Positions 23,701 to 36,100 of a stretch of DNA of 64,000 nt are shown piece after piece. The DNA is from Dipylidium caninum (taxonomy: Eukaryota > Platyhelminthes > Cestoda > Cyclophyllidea > Dipylidiidae), in contig QEYB01001019.1 of the NCBI GenBank assembly GCA_017562135.1, forward strand, positions 124,001 to 188,000. Direction: 5' to 3'. Position 1 is the stretch's first letter. Each line of letters begins with the position of its first letter. A program made the position numbers and the translations under genes. The notes below the pieces were generated by a model. It did no database searches and had not been told where the DNA came from. It worked only from the letters and a program-made list of their open reading frames with translations.

Positions 23701-26469
23701 CGGGATTCTTACGCTCTCTCAACGGATGATCATATTTCACTTCGGTCGGTTCCTCTTCCTGTCTGAGGAGGATCCCAGCCCTCGGTGGCAATGCTGTCTC
23801 CAGTTGAGGTATTTCATAAGACTGGAGGGAGAAGGAAAAGGAGGAGACGGACGGTGGTGCTATCCTAGTGCCAAGCCTCAGAACACCGCATGTTACGTTA
23901 ATTACGTTCAGAAGAAGGTAGACGGGTTCAAGAGCACTTGGTCAACTTTCACTGGTGGCAGAGAAGTCGACGAGCTTTTGTCTACTTTATTACAGTCCAC
24001 ACTCTCATCCGAGTCAGGAAGAAATTTTCTCTCACCTCAACCAAGTAAAAAACCTTTGTGTTTGATGACCAAAAATTATAGGATGAAGATGATGGGCGGC
24101 AGGGGAGTTCGTCGGTCTCACTGACATCTCGGAGCAGAGTGGAAGACACCTCGGTTGCATTGTAAACGACGTGGGTTGACATCAGGTCTTGCTTTGGAGC
24201 ACAAAAGCGATTTCTAAACTCTTCCGAGACGGAGACGAGAGTTTAACTGTCAATACAGGCTGTGCATGGTTGCAAAAAAAAGAATACCGGCGATTTCGGA
24301 GGCTTCGACTGACGCTCGTCGTGACAGACGGAGGACAAGAGGCACAAAACAATGGACGCCGAACATTAAAACTGGCTCCCTTCTCTGTTTTGACTCACAT
24401 GAATGATTGGATGGGGATATTTTTGAGTCTCACTGCTTTTTGCAGCATCTTCCCCCTAATCTCCCCTTCTTTTCCCCCATGATTTGCCCTTCTCACATTC
24501 ACAGTGCTCATATGACATACTTTGAGGAGGCGAGGACGTAGCTCACCGCAAGGTGTTCCGCTCCGCTCCGCGCCGAGGGCATCGGGGCTCCGACTTCCCA
24601 TGCCTCAGTTTACCTTTGCGTCCACTGTGTATTTATACAAAACCTCTTCCACTTACCACGGATCTCAACGCAGCCGCCCTCATCTCCATCGCCCGTGACA
24701 AGTGAATTGACGTGTGGCTGAAAGTTGGTGGAGATTAAAATACTGAAAATGTTGAATTCATTTTGGTCTTATGCGACTTCTGCCAAAACTTATCTCTGAA
24801 CGGTTCATCCAAGTCCTCTGGGGACAGGAGGGTGCGGGACGAGTGAAAAGCTGGAACATTTGGTTATGTAGCCGTATTTAATGCATAACCATCGAGATCG
24901 GATGCAAAGAGTGCCATTCCTCGACTCGACAACATGCCGCATGCCCCTATTTCGCAAAATCTTGTGCTTTATGGCTATTATTCCTAAAAAATCCACAGGT
25001 CTTGCTTTCACCAGAGAAAGTCTGGCAGAAAACAATTTTGCCTGGTACCTCACTGGTGCGGTGTTGAGTGCTTCCCGAGAGCGGAAGGCAACAATTCTAC
25101 CACGTCTCGGTCCACTGTCTAATTGAAATCCAACTACAAAAAGGAATTCTTCGCTAGTCTGCCACCATGTCTGCAAAGTGGCCTCCTTCGGTCCACAGGT
25201 AAACCCGAAGAAAGCGGACAACCCTCTAAACGCTCGACCTCGTCAAATACGGTCGCCAGGTTGGTGTTGCCCCTTGACAGGCTTGTCATTGCTCTCTGCG
25301 GTGAGGGAATGACGCCCCACGAACCCTCCATCTGAGCCTCCGGCGCTTCAATGCCCCTGTGGGGTGGTCACACCGCCTTCCTCTTTGACTCCTGCTTTGA
25401 AAGACATTCAATGGCTTGCTATCAAGGATATGGTGGGAAACGGAGGCTTCTTACAAGGCGAAGAAGGTCTTCACGAAAATATCACCGTGTCGCCACTTCT
25501 ACAAGCGCAGCTCACGCGGTTTACTGTCGTTTGCATCAGGTCTATCGAAAAGTTCTCTTCGTCTCGGGGAATAAAACAAAATAAAATTTGTTCCTACCAT
25601 CAACAAGCTTTATTAAATAATAATATTAACAACACACTTATTAATAACTTCTTGTCAGGGTGAGGGTAAATTGAGATATTCCATTTTTGCAAAGTGTTTC
25701 GTCTTCTGATGCGAGAAAGTGAACTACTGCTTGTCTGATATTTCCTTCATTATGAAATTATTATTCTTCCACAAACGTTTGTAAGGGCAAACACAAGGGC
25801 TCGTCAGAGAATGGGGCTGAGGCAGCAGAATGCGGTGGATGCGAGAGAATTTGCCCGTCTCATGGTGCACTTCTTGGACGAGTCCCCAAATCACGCTGCA
25901 GGAGGATTTTCTTCCTCTCCACAATCAGAAGCCTCTTTTCTTCCACCACCGTCTTTAAATTAGCCTCCTGCTGACACCACCTCACCGAAGTGAGCTCTTC
26001 GTTCGCTTCCGAAAGCTCATGGTGCCGTGCTCCTCGCCCTTCCCGTCACACACCGCACACCACACACCACCACAGCACCACAGCATTCTCGTATTGCGCA
26101 GTCGCATGCGCTTTCGAGGTGGGAGCACCCCGTTCTCCGGGTTCACAATATGTCCCTTTCCTTGCCAACTTCCTGCACACAGTCCACTTTCCTCTCCACT
26201 TCTCGTGCGGTTGCAGAAGGACTCGATTTTGTTGCGAGGCGGCAGAGATGTGCAAATGACGACTCCATCATCCACATTCTTTTCACTTCGTTCATTTGTC
26301 ACCCATCGCGAAGAGACGATCGAGTAGTCTCATTTGCGTATCTCTGTTGGCTCGGAACAAAATCGAGCCCTTCTTGAATCGGACGATAACAGGGGAGGAA
26401 AAGTAGAATGCCTACGAAAAAATTGTAAGGAAAGGAGCACTTTGTGAACCCGGAGAACGTGGCCTGAAG
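17783..26469. other. Long stretch without a recognisable gene
   Basis: Nearly 9 kb in which I can support no gene. A 137-bp open segment at 23019-23155 lies between an AG acceptor-like site and a GTAATA donor-like site and could be an exon, but it matches nothing I know. AATAAA signals occur near 25571. The part at 19930-20060 is strongly AT-rich. All open frames are within the length expected by chance. Confidence 0.5.
18690..18724. repeat. (CA)n microsatellite
   Basis: A run of ACACA units with A and T interruptions. Confidence 0.9.
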
Positions 26470-26935
26470 AATAGAATGTTTGTGGTGGGTGTCTGGTGGA
26501 ACATTTCGACGGCGAATGTATTATGAGCTTTTAAAACCGAAACGAAGAACTCACTTAGGAGAGGTGTTGTCGGCAAGTGGATAATTTAAAGACAGCAGCT
26601 CAGGAAAATAGACCGGCGATGTTCAAGAAGAAGGGCGCCATACTGCATGATGGTCGTGCCAGGCCGCAAACAGGTTTAGGAACTCGTCAAGGAATTGCAG
26701 AACGAGGTTGGGAAATTTTGTCGCGTCCACAGTATCCCGCGGACTTGGTGCCCTCCGACTATCGTTTGTCTTTTTCCTTACAAAAGTGTTTGGATAGCAA
26801 TAAATCGAAAAGAGAGAGAAGATATCAGAGAAGCACCTGTTAAATTTGTCGCATCAGAAGACGAAACACTTTGCTGGCGAATATTTTTACCCTCACCCTG
26901 ACAAGAAGTTGCAAAAAAATGGCAATTTTAGTCCT
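26470..26935 (+). mobile_element. Decayed mariner transposase, C-terminal half
   Basis: Reading across at least two frameshifts gives mariner-family landmarks in the right order. First comes YYELLKP near 26519-26540. Next is QVDNLKTAAQENRP at 26574-26615. Then LHDGRARPQT follows with the second catalytic Asp (codon at 26649), and GWEIL with YPADLVPSDY, whose last Asp (codon at 26757) is the third catalytic residue. The end is a QKNGNF-like tail near 26930. The two Asp residues are separated by 35 residues instead of the family's 34, consistent with a small insertion. Stop codons and frame changes show it is dead. The N-terminal half and clear terminal inverted repeats are not visible. Confidence 0.85.
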
Positions 26936-29900
26936 CAATACAGTTTATCGGCGGTAGGAACAAAGTTATTGTTTACTCCGAAAGGGCGAGGTCCTTCCGG
27001 CCGACCTTATTCTTTGCACCTGGTGGAAATCCCCTCTGCCTTTGGCAGTCGTCGGCCTCAAGTCTCCCGTCGCTCCATTCAGTTTTCACGTCTATTCTCC
27101 ACTTTACTCGGCTACTACCGACGCTTTCAGTCTGAAAAAAATTTCCTTTACTCGCCAATCAAGAATGATTCGCTCGTTTTGACAAGCTCATTTGGCTTTT
27201 CGAAGGTGGAAAAGTGCGTGTGCGTGTATGTGCAGGTAAATGCATTTCTACACTTACTGCGCCTCCTTCTCGTCCTCCACCCCCAGTCTGCAAGCTCGAA
27301 TCTGCCCTCTACGCAATTCATAGCTCCTCAAGTCGTAGATTACTGAAGGAGAGCCGTTCGCCCAGCACACCTGTCTCCCCCTCCATCGCCGTCGCAACCC
27401 GTCGGGGACAGTTTGCACAATTCTTCCAACTTCGCCTAATTCAATGCTTTGGAATTAAGCGGTTTTAATGACGCTAACAAAATCGCTTTGAATCGAATTT
27501 GCCTTAAGGCAACGAGGAGGCCTTTGAGTTTTCCCTTTATCATTTTCCTCCTCCCCCGTGGGCAGTTCTTCAGTCAATAGACCTTTGATTCTCCCTCCGC
27601 CTTGCGGTCAGCAAGTTCTTGGCATATGTGCGCTTGTCCCATACGGTTTTACTGCCCACATCTGCTTAATCACACACACACACACACACACTGGCAGTAG
27701 TCCATTCCGAGGAGAGCCTGATTTATGCCCACCGAAGGCGGTCGAATTAAGTGGGCAGTGGAGAAACCGCTAACTTAGGTCAGGAGTCGACGGATGTTGG
27801 AGAAACCTCCTGGAAGCCCTTTTTTACTGTCTATGGGGGCACTAAAACCCGGGGCGACAGACAAACAGACAGACGGGCAGACAGACTCGTTGACAAGCGT
27901 GTCGCCTTGCAGATTAAATCTGCCTGGAGTTCATTCGAGGAAATGTCGGCCTTTCAGCTTTTCAAAGGGCCGCGGCTTTACAGTTTCTGCTCTATCCGAG
28001 GTCTGTAAGATGAAAAGGGACATGATTTCGGTCGGATTCACTGGATTCTTTCATGACAAAAGTTTTGACTTCCTGAGACAATGCAAACCGCGCCTCAACC
28101 GCCTTTCGTTCCGCTTTTCTAAAACGCCCAAGTCTCGGGAGGACGACGTAATAATGCTCGAAGTCGTCCTGGACTCGGAGCATGGACATTCCTCAACGCC
28201 CTCCTCTTCCTCTCCAGTGAGGACCCCCGGCGATCTTCACTACCTTCAGTTGAATTCACTGATCTTTCGCCTTACCGCAGACACGTAGAATCCCGCGCCG
28301 TAAGGGTTAAAAGTCACCGCTAAAACCACTGTGAGTGGCGGAAGATGTCTTCGAGACGTCATTGCGCCTCAAGTAACAGGCGACGAAGCTCTGTTGCGGC
28401 GGGTAGGTGCTCACGATGTTTGCGGGGACCTTGCCCATTTCTCGTGGCCACATGACAGCATTGTTTTCCTCCATTTCCCAGTCCCGTCGTCAACTGGCGG
28501 CGATGCAAATGATCTGCAACCGTCTTTGAGACTCATCCAGTCTCCCTCGGGTTGTTCAAGCATTCGGACGCTGTAGCGTGTCGTGACAAGGAATCTCATT
28601 TCTAACGGTCGAGGCCTACTTTAGACATATAGACATTCTCTTGGCAGAAAGTGTTCTTCGTCTTGTCACTGTGAACCACGAGGCAAAGTGAGTTGGGTAG
28701 AAAGCGGCGCCTTGGCGCTAGAATTTCCCGCCCTCATCAATCGGCTTCGGTGCGCATTTATGCAACAGTTAAAAGTCTCCTACCGATTTAGGCTTTCCTG
28801 AAAAAAAATTGGCCAACGCCTCGACGACTCTGTCCATTGTGAGTGATCACACCGGTCAGAATGAAAGAATGGGGATTTGGACTTGTTGCACTTAGCCAAA
28901 CTTCAACATTATCCAACAAAGTTGAACAAAACATAATTGATGGCCGGAAGTTCTGGTCCCCTCAATTGCCTCAAATAAGCGGCCCCGAAAGATCTGGACA
29001 AGAATCATCACTGCCGCGTATCGCTGGAGAATGGAGGTGGAGAAACGGATTTGAGTGGACAGCCATCAAATGGTCAGAAAATTCTAAACCTCGTTAAGGT
29101 CTTCACTGTTGAGCACCGGCAGAATAGAACGGAGTCAATGCGGCCATTCCAAAGCTCTTTTGAGGAAACACAAACTGGTAAACCACTTTAGGCCTCCACC
29201 CGGTGCAATGCGATTCATGAAAAGTGGGTGGAACTGATTTCTTCAACGTCCCGACAAGTTAAGGGAGACGTGAACGTGGCGGAGAGTCGAATGGGGATCT
29301 AAGCACAGGGTTAGTGTCACCTACTCCACCTCCGGACCATGAAAGTGTTCGAGAAGGCGAATTTTGGCATCGCAAAATACAAATACCAACATTTTTCTGA
29401 CCAAACCGATCGACCGGCCGACAGCTTACTTAAATTTCTGCCAACCTCTGTTTATCCCCCGTGTCAGGAAGGTTCATCCCTGCGCGGAGGACAATTAAAG
29501 ACCCTCCTGAGGACATATTTCATCAAGCCAGGCAAAATGTGCGCTCCTGTGGAGCTCAGTTGGCAATGAGGGCAGATTAAATCTTCCTCTCATAGCCACA
29601 CCCATTTAGATGCAATTCAAAAAAGTCGCACCGCGCTTCTCTTAACTGATTCCTTAATGAAAACACGGCTAAAATACACGTCTTTCGTGAAATCCGACTG
29701 ATATGTGGGAACGGGGAGTGTAATTGAGGCGCTCCAGGGTGGAGACCACAGCACCGCCGTGCGGCAACACGGTGGCGTCCTGCAGTCCACTTGTCGTCTG
29801 ACGCGCCGACCTTCCAGGATCCAAAGGCACCAGGCCACATTCGCCGTCGACGCCGGACTGGAAGGCCGCGAGGTCTGAAACAGCCTCAGAGCCTTCGTGC

Positions 29901-32589
29901 CCTACCACTCCCCTGGCTTCTGAAAAGTTCACCCTTCTCCCATCTACATCCGCCGTGATTTTGGCCACAACAGCCTTTTTCCCCCCGAACAACTTTGCCC
30001 CGTGTCGGTGGGCGTGTCGCTAGGCCGCGAACGAGAAGATGAGGCAACATCATGGGTTTTCAGGAGGGAATCAAAATCAGCTACTTTTCCGCCTTCGACG
30101 ATTTGCCGATTTGATACCTCGACCCTTTCTTCCTCGTCTGTCAGTCTTAAGCTGTGCCAACGGAAGCCAATTCATTGCTTTAGGTGTCAGCATATCTTCA
30201 AAACAGTCAAGAAACAGCAAAAGTGAACGGTCTTGATTAGTCTTTGATCTCGCCTGCAACTCATTCTACTTGAAGGTGTTTGACTTCACTCCGTGCACTT
30301 TAGGAGGAGTGTAGAATGTCCCCTTCGGGGTAAGATCGTGCTGTCACCGAGGCTGACACTCATTTCTGTCGCATCATGACCGCTTTGATTTTTAATGTTT
30401 CAGTTGCGGGTGATAAACTCCTTCCCCAGGAAATATTTCGTCCACACTTACCCCCGCCCCCCCCCAACGCCTTCAAAGGCGGCTTTGGAAACTTCTGCGA
30501 CGACTCCAAGGCCCCCTTTCCCCTTTCCCCACCCGGCATGGGGATAAACGGATGCACCAATCAAAAGTATTATGACTTTCGGTTGAGCGCCCACCAAGAA
30601 AGTACTCTCATTTTTTTCATGGTAGTCGTGTTGGCTAAGATCTGGCCCAACCAATGTCCCCGGGGGGGGGGAGGGGGAGGCGGTAAAAATTTTGGTTTAA
30701 GCACTGTCCCTCTCGACAAACGCCTGAGTCAGGGGGGTGGCCGAAGTGGATTGAGTCCCCACTTCCCCTTCTTTCTTTTCACCTCCTAACAAGTCATCCG
30801 CAGGCATTTTCACCCGATTTGCGTCCGCACCACCACCACGATCCACGGGGGTGCGTTGAAGTGTCTCTCGTGGTTGTCAACTAGTGTCAAAGGGGGATCC
30901 AACCGTCCCTGAGGCTCCCACCTGGGCTGTAATTCCGCGCTCCACTTTACTCCATGCTTTCGTGTGTCTGGAAGAACTTCAAAACGAGTAGTGAGGAAGT
31001 GAGGACCTTTATTTTTCTCACCCCTCAACCGTCTTCAGGTCAAAAAGGTGACCTTAGTCGTTTGTGTACGCCACAGGCGAATATAACCCGGTCGGCGGAG
31101 TCGATGTGTCCGGGGTCGGCGAACAGTGAAACTGAAGTTAATTTTTCCCGAAGGGGTTTACTTTAAGACTGAGGTCACCTTTTATTGCTCCACTCCGCCA
31201 GTGTGCAAACAAGCCTCGACTTCACCGTCGACGTCAGTGCAGCAGCGCACTTTGGGCGCCTCGTAGGACCGATTCGCCCGCCGCCACCGCGACATCACAC
31301 GGAAAGTGTGGATCCTCTCGCCCTCTTGGCTTACCGGAGAGCGTCTTCAGCCTCCGCTCACACACAGGGAGGAGAGCGGAAGTCCAATTCTGCTACTTAT
31401 TTACCACCTCGCGCCAGCCAGTTATTCTTAAATTCGTCTTCCACGAGCTGTGACGGTCCTTTTTTGTTTCTCATGCTTTCCTCCGCACCGTTTTTTTCCG
31501 TAAATCTTCTCACAAACCACTTGTAAAACCTCGTCGTCTGCTTCCTGTGCATGCATTTTGTTACGTGGAGTGTTGGAGTTCGGTGTTTTCCAAAATACTG
31601 CATGTCTGGATGCAATTTTCCTCTACTCAGACTTAGTAAAAATTCAATTTTTTTAATGAACCAATCAACAGAAGCTTCGTGAAGTGTCGAAACACGGAAG
31701 AAATCCAGAAAGAGCAAATGGTGTCAATCCTCAAAGTGCAGACGCCACGAGGGCAAGCAGTGGAAAAATGAGCATTCACCCAGTCTCTATTCGAAGAGGC
31801 TCCTCTAGTTGTCTTCGACAGGGCGGTGGGGCTTCTCACCGGCGATCCGAGAAATGGCGGACATTTTACTGCAAGCTCAACGCCTCCTGCTCCTCCATCT
31901 TAATTCACTTTCGACTCTGTAAACATGTTCGGAAGGGGAGTTGTTAAATGGAGGGGCAACGGTGGGATGCCTCGACCCTCCGCCCCTCACCGCCCATGTT
32001 GGTGCGTGACGACGAACAAAGCGTCTCTCCCCAATGTCTGCCAAGACGAAGACGGGCGATGCGATAAATAAAGCAAAGCCTCGTCTGTCACGTAGACGAG
32101 CGAGTTAAACAAAAAAGCATAAGCAAGATGAAGACTCAAATTACAAAAAGGAGAAAAATAAACACCACTCGACACTCACTTGCTTGTAGGCAAAAAGCTG
32201 TGAAATAACAGGTTGGAAACTATGAAACAGACGTTGGGTGTAAAATAAAAATGTAAAGCGTTATTTTTTTCCGCATATGCGATTTTAAAGTGAATTTGTT
32301 CCCATGAACCCTTTTGAAAAAAATTTTTACTTTTGGAGTTAATAAACACCTCAAAGTATTCTCTAATGTAATTTTTGTCACTGTAATCTTTGTAATAATT
32401 CTTAATCGCGTACAAATTATCAGGTGAATGGGATGAATGTGGGAGAATTTCATGTCGTAGGGAAGTTACTTAATCTGTCAGCAGAAATGGAAATTGTCTC
32501 TAGTCCCCGTCTCGAGTGAGCTGTGCCGGTAGTTTTTTCTCTAACCATAATGCTTCTTTGATGACATTTCGACTCGGGAGTGTTTTTTT
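26936..32589. other. No recognisable gene
   Basis: About 5.6 kb with scattered open frames up to about 166 codons, none carrying a motif that I recognise. It includes a (CA)n run at 27671-27691 and a C-tract/G-tract pair at 30451-30465 and 30662-30683. A minus-strand open segment at 29669-29992 begins without an ATG and is not assigned. Confidence 0.5.
27671..27691. repeat. (CA)10 microsatellite
   Basis: A perfect dinucleotide run of about 21 bp. Confidence 0.95.
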
Positions 32590-33100
32590 TTATCTACCCA
32601 TTTGCTTTATCGTCTTCAATTGGCATTTCAATGCCCACTTTTCATCAAGAGTGATGATCTCGTGTGAAAACGTCGACATTTGTGTAGCCCGCAGGAAGCA
32701 ACGGAGGTGGGCACCAGCTCTGTACGGCCGCTTGGTCATCCGCAGTTGCCTCAGTTGTTCGTGCGGTCGACGCATATGCGGCCAACTTTTCTATCCTCAT
32801 CACTTTCTGTACACCGATATTTTAACACGCCTTCACGAACGTTTGAGTGTGTGTGTGTGTGTGTGTGACACGGATTCCACCGCCTCCTTTACTTTCTCCT
32901 CCTCGTCCCAGCCTGGGCCGGCAGTCTCCCTCGAGCAGCAGCGTCTTGGCGATACTCCCATTGCCAGAGCAAAAGTGTTGGAAGCTAAACCGAGCACTTT
33001 TTCACCAGGGGATGCATCTCCGCCCGCCTCATTAATGTTTCTCAAAGCCTGAGCAGTTGCGCTGCGATTCAATTTGAACTCGTACAAGGAAAGTAAATAA
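32590..33100 (-). mobile_element. Decayed mariner transposase, N-terminal half
   Basis: On the minus strand the frame from 33087 reads YEFKLNRSATAQALRNINEA followed by a GDxSPGE-like segment, the classic mariner DNA-binding N-terminus. Further on, the segment ending near 32600 reads IITLDEKWALK, matching the mariner (I/V)(V/I)TxDEKW motif that carries the first catalytic Asp. Between them the helix-turn-helix linker is disrupted by a (GT)n microsatellite at 32847-32867 and frameshifts. The second half of the transposase is not seen. It is on the opposite strand to the copy at 26.5 kb and covers the complementary half of the protein. Confidence 0.8.
32847..32867. repeat. (GT)n microsatellite inside the mariner fossil
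   Basis: About ten GT units replace part of the second DNA-binding domain of the decayed transposase. Confidence 0.9.
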
Positions 33101-36100
33101 AAATCGCGTTTTATTTACAAAATAAAGATTGGACACAAACACGGCAAAATGATGTTCCAAACAAGTGAGCAAAATACTTTTGAAAATTTGTAAATAAGAG
33201 TATCGAGTCTGCGTTCGAATGAATCTCTCTCAGTCGCAGCCGAAGAGAGCGAAGCTAATGACACTCATTTCATAGTTTCCAACCTCCTACCTGACATTCA
33301 TTTGGTGACAGACTTAATCTGTAGATATGAAGATGCCAAGTAACGGGCAATTTTGATGGTTTTTTGGCCTTGACCGGCATCTCGATGACGTGGATTTCTG
33401 CGCCGCACCGATGTTTTCCCCGGCTTCTTCTGCCGGAGTCACTTAAAATGCAAACGCGATGGCAGCGGCTCTGCAAACCCAGGCGAAAACGAAGAAAATG
33501 CACCTCTCCTCGGCCCCTCACCTAAATGAGACATGACACATGGCCGATGACAGTCGTCGATAGCTGCTCCACTCTGGGGACGAAGCAAAATCCTGTTGAC
33601 TGTGAGAAAGTTAGGGATACTTTTATTCTCTCCTCGGATACAATCGTCTGAATCAATGATTCAAAGCAATAACAACGCCCTGGTGGACCAAAATTGCATC
33701 GAACATTGTCTGGCCTCCGACTTGACGTTGTGGCGCGGACGAGACACTGAGGCTGCCTGTCTGTTGCGGGCTTTCCGAGTCGCGTCCCGCGCCCCCCTAC
33801 TCGGTAGTATTTTGCCCATTCTGCTGGCTTATTATGTTTTCGTCATTCATGCAGCTCAGAGCTGCCCATCATTCGTTGAACTGCTTTGCACAGTTATGGC
33901 GGGCGATCGGGTGAACAGAGGGGCGGAGGAAAGGGAGGAAGGCACGGAGTGACGCCGCTCAAGACGAGACGACTACGAAGTGAGACGCGATCTTTTCACG
34001 CCCTCGTCCTCTCCGCCCCGCCGCCCCACTTCTATTGCCTTCACAGGAGTTTGGCCCTTCGCTCCGCGTCCACGCTGACCCAGTCCTCCTGAATGCCGGC
34101 GATGGACGCAATGGGCCCTTTGCACTCGTCCGCTCTCCAGGCTCTCCTGCGTTCTCGGTCACCTTGAAAGGTTCGCACAAAAATGGGCAATTAATAGGTT
34201 TTAAGGAGAACAGAGCACAATACCTCGCTATTAGACAACTGGACTATTTTGAAGTGGAGGCGACTCGGACGTCAATTGACTCAAAAGAAGACTCTTCATC
34301 GCCCCACCGAAGTGTGGTACGTTTTTGGCCGCGAGTATTGCGTAGATTTCGTGAACTTTACTTCAAATTAAGTGATCCGAGGCAAAAGGAAACACTTTCA
34401 CGTGTTAAAGCCCTGTTAAGATGGGGATTAGCTGAGACCCCGAGTACTCCTAAAGCCCTCTAACGGCCATGTGATGACTTTTGCGTCCTTTAAAGTAAAA
34501 ACGTGGTTTTTTGGTTTTTAATAGGTCCATGCTAAGGTCCTCTCCTCGCAGGCTCTGGGGGACTCTTCCATTTGCCAAACTAGGCCGCCGTGGGGAAAGT
34601 CCATCCGGCACTCGGTCTGCGGATGTCTCCTCTTCCACGGCGGGATTTCGGCGTCCTTCGACACCGGCCCAAGTCGACACAGCACGCAACGACCACCGCC
34701 GACGCGGCGAGGTCCTTCGAGCGCTCGTCATTCACACTCATCTCGTGGTATGTCCAACTTGCGTCACATTCTCCAAGTCTAGAAAGCCTAAAGACAAATC
34801 ACGTTTCGTGGTCAAATCGTTTAAGGCGAGGCATTTGAAAGGAAAAGGGCCCACTTCCCGCACGCACTGCCGAGAACCTCCTCGGACAAATTTCTCTGGC
34901 GTCCCAACGGCGGGTTGAGGAAGCCGCCGAGTGCAGGTTACTCGCCTTCGTCGTCTGTCATAAACACAACCTCTGGCACCCTCAAGTAATGGAAAATGCT
35001 TTAATCGAAGCGCGATGATGTCGGTTGGTTCTTCTTAGACAGATGCTATTCAAGCACGAGAAGCAGATGTGTTGCACGAAGAGGAATTCGCGAAGTGACC
35101 TTAAAGGAAGAACCAGGTCCCGTTCCTGTTTTGTCAGGGTTGATTTTTTCACTGTTTGACAGAAAAATGTCCATTTCCTAGGGGTAACTTCTAGTGATGT
35201 GGGTAATCCGCAAATTTAACCACTTCTATTCGAATATAATTAGTTTACAGTGCGGATGAGATTCCACCCGTCCATCTTCGTGTGTCCGACTCTTCTCGCC
35301 CGTTCATCTTAATCCAACAGAAATAAACTTTGGTGTGAGGAATGGAAGCTAATGACTGCTATTGTCGTCCCCTGCACAATTAACTTCAACTGACATGTCC
35401 TCAAATCTATTCTTTCTATATTTCATGAGGGAAGCTGAGTTGATGCTTCAACTCCCCTCCTTCGTTACATCGGAGGAATGATTAGTCGACTTTACCTCCA
35501 AATTCCTCCACTATATCTTTAAAATGCCACCGAATGCATAATTTTCAAGCTCCACACCAAAGCTCTTGTCCTCTCCACACCTTCAACTTTAGTTCTCTAG
35601 GTAAATTTCATTATTTTCGGCTCCCCAGAGCCATAGAAATTAACATAAGTTGCGCAACATGTCTGACATCCCTTCTGGAACCTCCCCTCTACGTGTCATT
35701 GATGTGTACTGCAACTAAATACCCTCATCCTGCCATATGTGGACTATCAACAAGCATCAATTCGCTTTACCCTGCCATTTTCGGCGAAATTGTTCAAAAT
35801 TTATTTGTTCCTCTTCTTTACATTCATGACTGTAGACAGTGTTGTGCACTCTGTGTGCAAGGTTTTTTGCTGTTTCATTAGGTTTTTTCCCCAACCAGTT
35901 TTCTATCGAGTTTGGGAGAAACCTGGGAAAGCGCAAATACCTAAGCAAATGATTTACACGAAGTTCTGATTATTGTTGGGACATTCATTGAATGAACCAG
36001 CATTAATTATTCACCATTGGTAGATAGGCAAAGAAGGCAGTTCTCTCCCGCCAACATTTGGCGGGCATAAAGGCGTGCATAGGGGTAAAAGACTGCAGCA

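Noticed and set aside
30376..30789. 137-codon plus-strand frame with poly-Pro and poly-Gly
   Set aside because: It depends on homopolymeric C and G tracts and has no recognisable domain.
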